A stretch of DNA of 64,000 nucleotides from assembly GCF_001552215.1 (NCBI RefSeq), contig NZ_BCQT01000010.1, forward strand, positions 310,001-374,000. Direction: 5' to 3'. The notes below the pieces were generated by a model. The model made no database searches. It saw only the letters and a program-made list of their open reading frames with translations, and had not been told where the DNA came from. The position numbers were made by a program, and so were the translations under genes. Within the stretch, counting starts at the first letter, position 1. Each line of letters opens with the position of its first letter. Shown here in pieces: positions 8,562 through 17,368 of this stretch. Source of the stretch: Actinomadura macra NBRC 14102 (lineage in GTDB: Bacteria; Actinomycetota; Actinomycetes; Streptosporangiales; Streptosporangiaceae).

Positions 8562-10466
8562 TCATGTCACCAGGAACTGCTCGGCCTGAAGACGGTACAT
8601 AGCGGCGTACCTGCCGCCCGTTCCCATCAGTTCGGCATGCGTTCCCTGTTCCACGATCCGGCCCGTCTCCAGCACGTAGATGCGGTCGGCGCGGGCGACC
8701 GAGGCGAGCCGGTGCGTGATCAGGATGACCGTCGTCCCGCGCCCGGCCAGCTCAGTGATCTTGTTGAAGACGTCGATCTCCGCCGCCGGATCCAGGGCGG
8801 ACGTGGGCTCGTCCACGACGAGGACGGGCGCGTCTCGGTACCAGGCCCGGGCGAGCCCGAGGCGTTGCCATTGGCCGCCCGACAGATCGGTGCCGCCGAA
8901 GAACTCCCGGGCGAGCAGCGTGTCCCAGCCGTCGTCGAGCCGGTCCGCCACGGCGTCGGCGCCGGTGGACCGCGCCGCGTGGGCCAGCCGGCGCTCGTCC
9001 GGAGCCTGGTCGGGGCGGCCCGTCACGACGTTCATGCGCGCGGTGAACGGCCACTGGACGAAGTCCTGGGACACCAGGGCGATCTGGTCCCAGAGAGTGT
9101 CGCGGTCCAGGTCGCCCGTGGGCACACCGTCCCAGCGGACGCTTCCGGAGGACGGCAGGTAGAGCCCGGTCAGCAGCTTGGCGAGGGTCGATTTGCCGGA
9201 CCCGTTGTCGCCGACCAAGGCGACCACCTCACCGCGCCGGACGTCGATGTCGACGCCGTCCAGCGCCGGGGTTCGCGCGCCCGGATAGGTGAAGCGCAGC
9301 CCGCGGGTGCCGATCGTCTCCACCGGCGGCACCAGCGGCCGGCCGCGCGCCGGCACGGTTCCGGCCCGCGCCCGCGCGCAGACCTCGCGCCACTCGGTGG
9401 TGAGCAGCCCGTCCTGGTACAGCTGCTGGAACCGCGTGACGAACGATGTCAGGCTCATCATGCTGGAGCGGATCGCGAACGCGGCGGTGCCCGCGGTCGC
9501 GAACGTCGTCCGGCCGTCGATCACGAGCAGCAGCAGCGCGGCGTAGGTCCCGAGGGCCGCCAGCCCGCTCAGGGCGCCGGCCAGGGACCGGGTGAGCGCC
9601 TCCTCGCGCGCCAGCCGCGCCTGCTCCCGCGCCGACAGGGTGGCCAGGCGGCGATAGTGCGCCAGCAGGAAGCCGCCCACCCGGTGGGCCCGCACCTCCT
9701 CGGCGCTCTCATGGCTGGTCATCAGCTGGGCGAGCAGGTCGACCTGGCGGGTCAGCTGCATCCAGCTCTTCATCGAGGAGTGCCGGGCGGCGGCGGTGCG
9801 CGCGACGCTCCACGCCCGCGGCGCCAGCGCGACGAGCAGCAGGGGAGTCAGCAACGGGTTCAGCGCGACGAGCACCCACAGGGCCGCGAAGATCGACACG
9901 ACCTCGCCGCACAGGCCGACGGTGCTCTGGGCCACGCGCGAGGTCGCGTCGGCGCCGCGCCGGGCCGTGCTCAGCCGGTCATGGAAGTCGGCGTCCTCCA
10001 TCAGGACCTGCTCGACCCGGACGGCCTGCTCCAGCAGGACCAGCTGGGCCCGCTGGGCGATGCGCGGTCCGAGCCGTCCGGACGCGGCGATGGCCACGGC
10101 GTCGCACAGCCCCCGTACGGCCATCGCGCAGGCCATGACGACCGCGACCGGTGCCATGGAGTGGATCTTCTCGTCCGGCGGCGCCGCCGAGAACAGGCCG
10201 GTGAGCAGCCGCTGCGTCGTGAGGTAGGTCGCCGAGGTCGCGACGCCCAGCACGAACTGGCTCACCGCCACGACGGCGAGCGCGGCGGGATCCGCCCGGT
10301 ACCCCAGCCGGAGGGTGATCGCGATGATGGCGGGTAGCCGGCGCAGCGCCGCACGGGTACCGGCGTCCTCGGAGGGCGGCCCGTGCGTGGGACGGATCCC
10401 CCGCCCGAACAGCGGGTCGTGCTCCGCTGGGCGGCCGGGGGCCCGCCGGTGGCGTGTTCGCCTCAC
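8562..10466 (-). CDS. ABC exporter (TMD-NBD), probable lanthipeptide transporter
   Basis: A half-transporter of about 634 aa. The membrane domain (about residues 45-340) holds several hydrophobic helices. The ATPase domain carries Walker A GDNGSGKST, signature LSGGQWQRLGLARA, Walker B VLVVDEPTSALD and H-loop THR. There is no N-terminal C39 peptidase domain, so it would export the peptide without cutting the leader. The frame is open to 10505 inside the precursor gene, but GTG 10466 lies 11 bp after the precursor stop and is the likelier start. Gene order lanA then exporter suggests co-transcription. It probably acts as a homodimer in the membrane. Confidence 0.85.
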   Translation of the reverse strand: MRRTRHRRAPGRPAEHDPLFGRGIRPTHGPPSEDAGTRAALRRLPAIIAITLRLGYRADPAALAVVAVSQFVLGVATSATYLTTQRLLTGLFSAAPPDEKIHSMAPVAVVMACAMAVRGLCDAVAIAASGRLGPRIAQRAQLVLLEQAVRVEQVLMEDADFHDRLSTARRGADATSRVAQSTVGLCGEVVSIFAALWVLVALNPLLTPLLLVALAPRAWSVARTAAARHSSMKSWMQLTRQVDLLAQLMTSHESAEEVRAHRVGGFLLAHYRRLATLSAREQARLAREEALTRSLAGALSGLAALGTYAALLLLVIDGRTTFATAGTAAFAIRSSMMSLTSFVTRFQQLYQDGLLTTEWREVCARARAGTVPARGRPLVPPVETIGTRGLRFTYPGARTPALDGVDIDVRRGEVVALVGDNGSGKSTLAKLLTGLYLPSSGSVRWDGVPTGDLDRDTLWDQIALVSQDFVQWPFTARMNVVTGRPDQAPDERRLAHAARSTGADAVADRLDDGWDTLLAREFFGGTDLSGGQWQRLGLARAWYRDAPVLVVDEPTSALDPAAEIDVFNKITELAGRGTTVILITHRLASVARADRIYVLETGRIVEQGTHAELMGTGGRYAAMYRLQAEQFLVT

Positions 10467-10476
10467 TCGCGCTCGA

Positions 10477-10692
10477 TCAGCACAGGCAGGGGCGACCGGT
10501 GGCACCGCAGGTGTGGCTGCATCCAGCGGACGCGCACCGGCACGAGTTGATGGGCCACGTGGGGTCGCACGGGTAGACGCAGCCCTCGGAGTCGTCGGCC
10601 ATCCTTATGCCGGGCACGGGTGCGGCATTGCGAAAGTGCGCCTCCCAGCCGAAGCCGCCCTCCACTTTCGGGTCGAGGTCGAATTCCCCCAT
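10477..10692 (-). CDS. lanA: Class I lanthipeptide precursor peptide
   Basis: A 71-aa precursor. The start ATG 10692 has AGAGGA 7 bp upstream. The leader contains EFDLDPKV near the N-terminus, a match to the FNLD-type box that LanB and LanC bind. The C-terminal 34 residues, beginning CVYPCDPTW, are Cys-rich: Cys at core positions 1, 5, 14, 16, 21, 25, 32 and 34, with Ser/Thr at 8, 13, 18, 22, 24 and 28, ending RPCLC. It sits divergent from lanB with 194 bp between. Eight Cys against six Ser/Thr means some Cys cannot be in lanthionine rings. The cleavage site is uncertain, since no LanP protease is nearby. The core boundary is my inference. Confidence 0.85.
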   Translation of the reverse strand: MGEFDLDPKVEGGFGWEAHFRNAAPVPGIRMADDSEGCVYPCDPTWPINSCRCASAGCSHTCGATGRPCLC

Positions 10693-10886
10693 CTGACAGT
10701 CCTCTCTCGCTATTCGGAGCGGATCTCCTATCAGCACCCCATTGTCGAGAATGACGAGGTCGCCGATGCCGTCACCTTATATCGGCCATCAGCACTGTCG
10801 GCATCATTTCTAAGAACCTGGAAATATGCGGGCCATGGCACTTGGCGCGAATAGGCTGTGCGTGGTTGACCGCTGGGAGGGGGAGC
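10693..10886. promoter_or_regulatory. Divergent promoter region between lanA and lanB
   Basis: A 194-bp non-coding stretch separates the start of the precursor gene (leftward) from lanB (rightward), so it must hold both promoters. It is visibly less GC-rich than its flanks, with TTATATCGG around 10780 and CATCATTTCTAAGAACC around 10803. It ends in GGGAGGGGGAGC, the strong ribosome-binding site that fixes the lanB start at 10887. No clear operator palindrome is visible. Confidence 0.6.
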
Positions 10887-13800
10887 ATGACCCGGCATTC
10901 ACTGTTTCGCAGACCCGGTTTCGCCGTGGTCCGGTTGTCCGCATTGGCCGCCGATGCCGAGGTGCCGGTACCGCCGGACGATCTCGACTCGCCCGAGGTG
11001 ATGCGCCGTTACCTGCGCGAGGTGGCGGCACATCCCCTGGTCCGTGAGGCCATCGCGGTGTCCAGCGCCGGGCTCGACGGCGCCTTGCGCAAGGTCACGT
11101 CCAGGGACGCCATGTCGGCGGCGAACCTGCGGCGCGCGGTGCTGGCGACCACCCGCTACCTGTCCCGGATGACGCACCGGCCGACGCCCTTCGGGCTCAT
11201 GGCGGGCGTCGCCGAGGCGCGGTTCGACACCGAGCCGAAGTTCCGTGTCGGCGGCGACCATCGCAAGCATGCCCGTGCGGACATGGGGTGGCTCATCGAG
11301 GTGATCCGCCCGTGGGAGTCCGACCCGGAGGTGCTCGCCCACCTGCGCCTGGTCGCCAACGACCTCTGTTTCGTCCGCGGTGACCGGCTGGTGCTCCCGC
11401 TCGTCCGGGGGAAGCCGGACGAGCGGGGCCCGAACGACCAGGAGCAGACGGTGCGCGCGACGAACGCGGTGCGCGCCGCGATGGCCGCCGCTCGCGAGCC
11501 CGTCCGCCATGCCGACCTCGTCCGGCGGTTGCGCGAGGGTTTCCCGGACGCGCCGCCGGACGTCGTGGCGCGGATGGTGGCGCAGCTGGTCGAGCGCGAG
11601 TTCCTCCTCACCGACCTGCGCCCACCGGCCACGGCGGCCGATCCGCTGCACCACGTCCTGGAGCGCCTCCCGGAGCGAGGCGCGCTCGCCGGCGTCCGCG
11701 ACGCGCTGGCCGCCTATTCCGCGACCTCGCCGGGCAACGGGCTCGCGGCGTGGCGGACGGCCACGGCCGCGATGCGCGGCCTGCACGCCGGCGACCGGCC
11801 GATCCAGGTCGATCTCGGGATGGACGCCGACGTGATCCTCCCCGACGCGGTGGCGACCGAACTGGTGGACGCGGTGTCGGTCGCCTGGCGGATCCTGCCG
11901 TCCCGGCTGGCGCCGCTCGACCCGCTGGCCGACTACCGGGCCGCGTTCCTGGAACGGTACGGGACCGGCGCGCTCGTCCCGATCAAGGAGCTGATCGACC
12001 CGGAGATCGGTATCGGGCCGCCGTCCGGCTATCTGCTGCCCCCGGGACACCGGCGGCCTCCCGACCGTCCCGTACCGGACCGCGAGCGCGACACGTTGCT
12101 GCTGGGCCTGGCGCAGCGCGGTGGCCAGGAGATCGTGCTGGACGACGCGCTGGTCGAGCGGCTCGCCCGGCCAGCGGACGCCGACGCGCCGGCCTCCTAC
12201 GCCGAGGTGTGCGCCGAGCTGGTCGCCGACTCCGAGGACGGGCTGCGGGACGGCGAGTTCCGGCTCGTCATGACGCCGATGAACTTCACCCGGCCCGGCG
12301 CGATGTTCGGCCGTTTCCTGCACCTGCTGCCGGAGCTCGGCGCCGCGGTGGCGGAGATCGCACGTGAGCAGGTCGCGCCCGCGGAACCGGCGCAGGTGGT
12401 CGGGCCGGTGCTGGACTCCCGCAGTTCCAACGTCGCCCAGGTGCCGCGGCTGGTCGGCGGGCTGGCGGCGGCCGGGGTGTTCGCCGACCGCCCGGCGGCG
12501 CTCGCGCTGGACGAGCTGCTCATCGGCGCCGACCATGATCGGTTCCTGGTGGTGTCCGGGCGGGACGGCCGCGAGCTGGCCCCCCTGCCCTTCCACGCGC
12601 TGAACCTCCAGCTCACGACGCCGAACGCGGTCCGGCTGCTGATGGAGATCGGCGAGGGCCCCACGCCGGCGTGGCCGCTGTGGAGCTGGGAGGCGGCCGA
12701 GCAGATGCCGTACCTGCCGCGCGTCCGGCGAGGTAGGACGATCCTGTACCCGGCCCGGTGGCTTCCCGACCCGCAGCTGACGCAGGAAACGGACTGGGCA
12801 CAGTGGAAGCGGCATTTCGCCCGGTGGCGAGCCGACTGGGCGGTACCCGACGTCGTGTACGCGGCCTTCACCGACCACCGGGTGCGCCTGGACCTGACCA
12901 GCACTGCCCAGTTGCAGACGCTGCACGCGGAGCTGCGCAAGCGCCCGGGCACGGTGCTCCAGGAGGCTCCGGCCGGCGGCCGGTACGGATTCGGGTGGGC
13001 ACGGGGACACGCGACGGAGATCGCCGTCCCGATGCGCCCGGTTCAGCGCCGCGAGAACGCGGACACCATCCGGCGGCAGGCCGTCCGGCGGGCCCACCCG
13101 CCCGGCGGTGAATGGCTGTACGTGAAGGTCTACGCCACGCCGGGCCGGCACGGCGAGTTGCTCGCGCGGCACGTCCCCGGGCTCGTCCGCCAGGCCGCGG
13201 CGATCACCGACCGCTGGTTCTTCCTGCGCTACCGCGACGACGAACCTCATCTGCGGCTCCGTTTCCACGGGGAGCCCGCGGCGCTCAGCGCGCAGCTGCT
13301 GCCGATCGTGCACCGCTGGGCCGCGGATCTCGCCGGGGCGAGGCTGATCAGCCGGATCGTCCTCGACACCTACCTGCCCGAGACGGGCAGGTACGGCGGC
13401 CTGGAGCTGATCGAGGCGGCCGAGAGCGTCTTCCACGCGGACTCGGACAGCGTCCTCGGGCAGCTCGCGGCACGCGAGGAGGGACGGCTGGACCTGCCCA
13501 TGCCGCTGCTCCTCGCGGCCAACCACCTCGACCTTGCGAAACGTCTGTACGGCGATGGGTGGCAGGACTGGCTGCTCCAGACCTATCCGAAGGGCGCCCG
13601 CCACAAGGCGTTCCAACAGCGCCGCCGGGAGGCGATGCGGCTGCTGGATCCGGCGACGGGATTCACCGAACTGTCGGCGCTGGCCGGCGGGCAGGCGTTG
13701 CTGGACGGCTGGGAGCACCGCGCCGGCCCCGTCGTGGCCTATGGCAGGGCGGTACGCGAGGCCCTCGACGATCCGTCGGCCGTCTTCGCGAGCGTGCTCC

Positions 13801-13916
13801 ACATGCACCACAACCGCCTCGCCGGCATCGATCACCACGCAGAGCAGGACGCCTATGCCATCGCACGCGGCGTCCTCCAGGCCCACCACGACCGAGAGCG
13901 GCACCGGACCAGATGA
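10887..13916 (+). CDS. lanB: Class I lanthipeptide dehydratase (full-length LanB)
   Basis: A 1009-aa enzyme. The N-terminal glutamylation domain includes RYLSRMTHRPTPFGLMAGV (about residues 90-108), the hallmark of lantibiotic dehydratases. The C-terminal elimination (SpaB_C) domain starts near residue 737 with GGEWLYVKVYATPG and includes WFFLRYRDDEPHLRLRF. By family knowledge it uses glutamyl-tRNA to glutamylate Ser/Thr in the core and eliminates to Dha/Dhb. Having both domains in one chain is normal for class I, unlike split LanB enzymes. The stop overlaps the lanC start as ATGA, indicating translational coupling. Confidence 0.95.
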   Translation: MTRHSLFRRPGFAVVRLSALAADAEVPVPPDDLDSPEVMRRYLREVAAHPLVREAIAVSSAGLDGALRKVTSRDAMSAANLRRAVLATTRYLSRMTHRPTPFGLMAGVAEARFDTEPKFRVGGDHRKHARADMGWLIEVIRPWESDPEVLAHLRLVANDLCFVRGDRLVLPLVRGKPDERGPNDQEQTVRATNAVRAAMAAAREPVRHADLVRRLREGFPDAPPDVVARMVAQLVEREFLLTDLRPPATAADPLHHVLERLPERGALAGVRDALAAYSATSPGNGLAAWRTATAAMRGLHAGDRPIQVDLGMDADVILPDAVATELVDAVSVAWRILPSRLAPLDPLADYRAAFLERYGTGALVPIKELIDPEIGIGPPSGYLLPPGHRRPPDRPVPDRERDTLLLGLAQRGGQEIVLDDALVERLARPADADAPASYAEVCAELVADSEDGLRDGEFRLVMTPMNFTRPGAMFGRFLHLLPELGAAVAEIAREQVAPAEPAQVVGPVLDSRSSNVAQVPRLVGGLAAAGVFADRPAALALDELLIGADHDRFLVVSGRDGRELAPLPFHALNLQLTTPNAVRLLMEIGEGPTPAWPLWSWEAAEQMPYLPRVRRGRTILYPARWLPDPQLTQETDWAQWKRHFARWRADWAVPDVVYAAFTDHRVRLDLTSTAQLQTLHAELRKRPGTVLQEAPAGGRYGFGWARGHATEIAVPMRPVQRRENADTIRRQAVRRAHPPGGEWLYVKVYATPGRHGELLARHVPGLVRQAAAITDRWFFLRYRDDEPHLRLRFHGEPAALSAQLLPIVHRWAADLAGARLISRIVLDTYLPETGRYGGLELIEAAESVFHADSDSVLGQLAAREEGRLDLPMPLLLAANHLDLAKRLYGDGWQDWLLQTYPKGARHKAFQQRRREAMRLLDPATGFTELSALAGGQALLDGWEHRAGPVVAYGRAVREALDDPSAVFASVLHMHHNRLAGIDHHAEQDAYAIARGVLQAHHDRERHRTR

Positions 13917-15211
13917 CATCGCAGATCGTCGAATCCATCGCGGACAGGCTCGCCGACCCCGGAAGGGTCGCCGACCTCACCACCCGTCCGGGGAACGAAC
14001 TGACCCTCCCGTCGGGAGTGCTGAGGCAGTGGGAGCCGATCGGGCTGTCGGACGCCTATCCGGGGGTGGCCCTGCTCTTCGCCGAACTCGCTGCCACCGA
14101 CCAGGCCCAGCGGGCGCGCGCGCACGCCCACCTGACGGCGGCGCTCGCCGCGGAGGCGCCGCCACCGGTTCCCGCCTTGTTCGGCGGCGCCGTGGCCCTC
14201 GGGTTCGCCGGCCACGCGGCGGCGCTGGCGTCGGGCGGGTACGGGACGCTGCTGTCCCAGCTGGATGAGGCCATCGCCGGCCAGGTCGGGCGGTGGGCGC
14301 GGGCACGGCGGTCGCGGCTCGCCGCCGGAGGCACCATCGGTGACTGGAGCGGCTACGACGTCATCACCGGCGGGGCGGGGTTCGGCCGGTATCTCCTGGC
14401 GCGCCACGAACGGACCGGTGACGAGGCGACCGGCGAGGCGCTGCGCGAGACCCTCGGGGTCCTGGTCGATCTCGCGCTCGCCGGGACGGTCACGGTGGAC
14501 GGCCGGGAGGTCCCCGCCTGGTGGGTGCACCATGACATGACCCGGAGCCATGACGTCCCCGGCGGCCACCTCAACCTCGGGCTGGCCCACGGTGTGGGCG
14601 GTCCGCTCGCGCTGCTGGCACTGGCCTGGCGCGCGGGCGTCCGGGTGGACCGGCAGGACGAGGCCGCCGCGGCGATCGTGGCGCTGCTCAACGACCGGCG
14701 GCTCGACGACCCGGCCGGCCCCTACTGGCCGCACGAGATCACCCTCGACGAGCACGACCACCCGGGGAGGACGCGCGACGCCTGGTGCTACGGAGCGGCG
14801 GGGATGGGTCGCGCCGTGTTCCTCGCGGGCACGGCGTTCGACGAGAAGGAGTGGCGGGAGACCGGCGACGCCGCGGTGCGCGGCGCGCTCACCAGCTCCG
14901 ACGAGCGCTCGATCCACGATTCCGCGCTGTGCCACGGCTGGGCGGGGCTGCTGCACATCGCCTCGCGCATGGGCCACGACACCGGCGACCCCGCCTACGC
15001 GTCCGCCGCCGACGGGTTCGCCGCCCGGCTCCGCGAAACCTACGACCCGGACGCGCCGTTCGGGTTCCGGTACGTGCATCCGGCCGCGGCGCACGAGACC
15101 GACCGGCCGGGCTTCCTTGAGGGCGCCGCCGGCATCGCCCTCGCCCTGCACTGCCATGAGACGGGCGCACCACCCGTCACCGGCTGGGACGCCGCCCTGC
15201 TCCTCGACTGA
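13913..15211 (+). CDS. lanC: Lanthipeptide cyclase LanC
   Basis: A 432-aa zinc cyclase. The toroid motifs are present: HLNLGLAHGVGG near residue 220, WCYGAAG with zinc ligand Cys292, and LCHGWAG with ligands Cys340 and His341. It would add core Cys thiols to dehydrated residues to form (methyl)lanthionine rings. The ATG at 13913 overlaps the lanB stop by 4 nt. All three predicted zinc ligands are intact, so it should be active. The frame is open upstream as antisense-type noise, but homology begins at MTSQIVESIADRLAD. Confidence 0.95.
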   Translation: MTSQIVESIADRLADPGRVADLTTRPGNELTLPSGVLRQWEPIGLSDAYPGVALLFAELAATDQAQRARAHAHLTAALAAEAPPPVPALFGGAVALGFAGHAAALASGGYGTLLSQLDEAIAGQVGRWARARRSRLAAGGTIGDWSGYDVITGGAGFGRYLLARHERTGDEATGEALRETLGVLVDLALAGTVTVDGREVPAWWVHHDMTRSHDVPGGHLNLGLAHGVGGPLALLALAWRAGVRVDRQDEAAAAIVALLNDRRLDDPAGPYWPHEITLDEHDHPGRTRDAWCYGAAGMGRAVFLAGTAFDEKEWRETGDAAVRGALTSSDERSIHDSALCHGWAGLLHIASRMGHDTGDPAYASAADGFAARLRETYDPDAPFGFRYVHPAAAHETDRPGFLEGAAGIALALHCHETGAPPVTGWDAALLLD

Positions 15212-15259
15212 CCCCGCTCCTCGACCGCCCCGCTCCTCGATTGACAAGGAGACCGACGC

Positions 15260-16162
15260 ATGAGCTGGTCCGACATCTTCGCCGACCCCGCCGACCGCGA
15301 GCGCGTGGACTGGGGCCGGACGCACCTGCGCTTCACGGCGTCCCCGACGACCACGTCGCTGCTGAGCTTCCAGCGGATCGACGACTGGATCCGGTACGGG
15401 CAGGTGCGCTACCCGCAGTTCCAAGTGAACCTCCTGGAGGGCGGCGTGCCGCCCACGCTGTTCACCGAGACCCGCCAGTACCTCGCCCTGAGCATGCCCG
15501 GCTACCCCGTCACCGCCGCGATCGCCGAACAGATCCGGCAGGGGGCCACACTGCGGTTCGTCAAGATCGAGGACTGGTATCGGCCCGTCGCGGAGCTGGC
15601 CGACCGGCTCACCGCGACCATCGGCGGCGGCATCTCGACCTACGCGTTCTACACCGCTCCCGGGGACGACGGGGTCGGCGCGCACTGGGACGCCGCGGAC
15701 GTCTTCGTCCTCCAGGTCGAAGGCACCAAGAAATGGAATCTCTGGAACATCCAGGACGGCGTCGGCTGGCAGGCCAGCCAGAGCCTGCACACCGACCGGG
15801 ACCCCGACCACGTCATCGAGCTGGCGCCCGGGGACGGCCTGTACATCCCGGCGGGCACCGGCCACCGGGCGTTCGCCGGGCCGCGGGGATCGCTGCACCT
15901 GTCGATCGCGTTGTCGACGACCTCGCACCGGAAGATCATCCGGACGCTGCTGGAGGACCTGCTGGCCGCCGTTCCGCTGCTGGACCGGCTCCCGGTGGAC
16001 GGCGACCGTCTCACCCCCGTCGCCGCGCTGCTCCGCGACGTCGCCGAGGCGGCGGGCAAGACCGACCCCGCCGCCTTGCTGGCCAAGGCGGACCGGCACG
16101 AACCGCGCATCAGCGAAAGCCCGCTCATCGCGGGTGTGGAGCCGGCGCGCCATGACCCATGA
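15260..16162 (+). CDS. JmjC/cupin-type Fe(II)/2-oxoglutarate oxygenase
   Basis: A 300-aa protein with a cupin/JmjC core. The iron facial triad is visible as His142-x-Asp144 in GAHWDAADVF and His202 in GTGHRAF, with the KKWNLW segment typical of the ROXA/MINA-like and peptide-hydroxylase branches. Such enzymes hydroxylate side chains using O2 and 2-oxoglutarate. It follows lanC by 48 bp with an AAGGAGACC ribosome-binding site, so a tailoring role on the lanthipeptide is likely. The single core Asp at position 6 is one candidate target. Class firm, substrate inferred from context only. Confidence 0.8.
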   Translation: MSWSDIFADPADRERVDWGRTHLRFTASPTTTSLLSFQRIDDWIRYGQVRYPQFQVNLLEGGVPPTLFTETRQYLALSMPGYPVTAAIAEQIRQGATLRFVKIEDWYRPVAELADRLTATIGGGISTYAFYTAPGDDGVGAHWDAADVFVLQVEGTKKWNLWNIQDGVGWQASQSLHTDRDPDHVIELAPGDGLYIPAGTGHRAFAGPRGSLHLSIALSTTSHRKIIRTLLEDLLAAVPLLDRLPVDGDRLTPVAALLRDVAEAAGKTDPAALLAKADRHEPRISESPLIAGVEPARHDP

Positions 16163-17189
16163 CCAGATGACGGCCGACGTCGCTGAGGGGTGGGGGGTGC
16201 CGCCCGTCCAGCAGGCCACCGAACTGCACGTCGGCCGGACCGTCGACGTGCGGATGGCACTCGACCCGTACGTGTCGACGCTGGCGCTGGGCGTCGACGC
16301 CTTCGCCGGCCGGAGCGGTGCCCCGGCGCGGTGGCGGCGCCACGTCCTCGGCCGCCTGGCACCCCGCAGCATCCAGGCCATCTACCCGCTCGCGGTGCGG
16401 GGACGGTCGGTCGTCCCCGGTTCCGTGAAGCCGCTGAACCCGATCACCGAGACCGTGGTCGGCGACCAGGTCGAACGGCTTCGCGCCATCCCCGGGGAAC
16501 GCCTGCTCGACGACCTGGAGGCGGCGTTCCCCGCCGGGGACCTCCCCGCCCACTGGCGGCACGTCGCGGACCATCCCGGGGACTGGCTGCACGGCTACGC
16601 CGACACGATGGACGAAATCTGGAGCGCCGTCGAGCCCCTCTGGGCGGAGGCGCTCCCGCTGCTGGAACGCGAGATCGAACGCGTCGGTGTCGCCTTCGTG
16701 CGCGGCGGGCTCGGGACCGTCCTGGACGGCCTGCACCCCGCCGTCGCCTTCGAGGACGGCGCGCTGCGCGTTCCCGATCCCGAGCCGGCGCGCTTCGACC
16801 TCGATGGACGCCCCCTGGTCCTGGTCCCGATGCTCTCGGCCGTGGACGCGCTGATCTGCGACTTCGACGACGCCGCCGCGGTGTGGATCGCCTACCCGCT
16901 GCCCGCGCTCGACCCGCTCGCCCACGATCTGACGGACCCCGGGTCGCTCGACACGATGCTCGGCCCCGTACGCGCCGCGCTGCTGCGGGCCGTCGCGCGG
17001 CCGCTCACCATGGGCGAGCTCGCCAGGCTGACCCAGCTCTCCCCCAGCGCGGTGACCCACCATTGCGAACGGTTGGTGGGCAGCGGCCTGGTACGCCGTG
17101 AACGCCATGGCCGCGAGATCCGCATCCACCAGACCGAGCGTGGCCGCCGAGTCGTCGGCCTCTTTCCACCCGACCCCCGCGTTCTCTGA
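16152..17189 (+). CDS. Winged-helix (ArsR-like, DUF5937-type) regulator 1
   Basis: About 345 aa. The C-terminal 75 residues are an ArsR-like winged helix: LLRAVARPLTMGELARLTQLSPSAVTHHCERLVGSGLVRRERHGREIRI. The large N-terminal part matches a companion domain seen again in the gene at 18363. The start overlaps the oxygenase gene by 11 nt, so it belongs to the lan operon and probably controls it. An alternative start is ATG 16167. The ligand is unknown. Confidence 0.75.
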   Translation: MTHDQMTADVAEGWGVPPVQQATELHVGRTVDVRMALDPYVSTLALGVDAFAGRSGAPARWRRHVLGRLAPRSIQAIYPLAVRGRSVVPGSVKPLNPITETVVGDQVERLRAIPGERLLDDLEAAFPAGDLPAHWRHVADHPGDWLHGYADTMDEIWSAVEPLWAEALPLLEREIERVGVAFVRGGLGTVLDGLHPAVAFEDGALRVPDPEPARFDLDGRPLVLVPMLSAVDALICDFDDAAAVWIAYPLPALDPLAHDLTDPGSLDTMLGPVRAALLRAVARPLTMGELARLTQLSPSAVTHHCERLVGSGLVRRERHGREIRIHQTERGRRVVGLFPPDPRVL

Positions 17190-17238
17190 CCCGAACGCCG
17201 CCGCCGGAGTGCGACCGTCACGCGAACCCCTCCGACCT

Positions 17239-17271
17239 GGGACGACGCCCGATCCGCACGGCCGTCGTCCC
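17239..17271 (+). terminator. Hairpin after the lan operon
   Basis: Nine perfect base pairs (GGGACGACG at 17239-17247 with CGTCGTCCC at 17263-17271) and a 15-nt loop, 50 bp after the last gene of the rightward operon. There is no U-tract, as usual in high-GC actinomycetes. It fits a factor-independent terminator. Confidence 0.5.
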
Positions 17272-17276
17272 GGCGA

Positions 17277-17298
17277 CCTTTCGATAATGCTCGAAAGG
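17277..17298. promoter_or_regulatory. Inverted repeat ahead of the GlxA-type regulator
   Basis: A perfect 8-bp inverted repeat, CCTTTCGA (17277-17284) and TCGAAAGG (17291-17298), with a TAATGC spacer. It lies 70 bp upstream of the GTG start at 17369, a good position for an operator. It could instead be a second terminator stem for the upstream operon. Confidence 0.4.
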
Positions 17299-17368
17299 CT
17301 CGTCGTCGTGGCCGGCCACCGGCAGGATTCCACCGCCAGGCGCTGGACCGTCGATCCGCGGAGGAACA

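Noticed and set aside
10899..13919. Very long open frame antisense to lanB (about 1000 codons) and a similar one antisense to the A-T-R gene (3723-5879)
   Set aside because: High third-position GC keeps antisense frames open in this genome. The translated sequences are Arg/Gly/Pro/Ala-rich without any domain.
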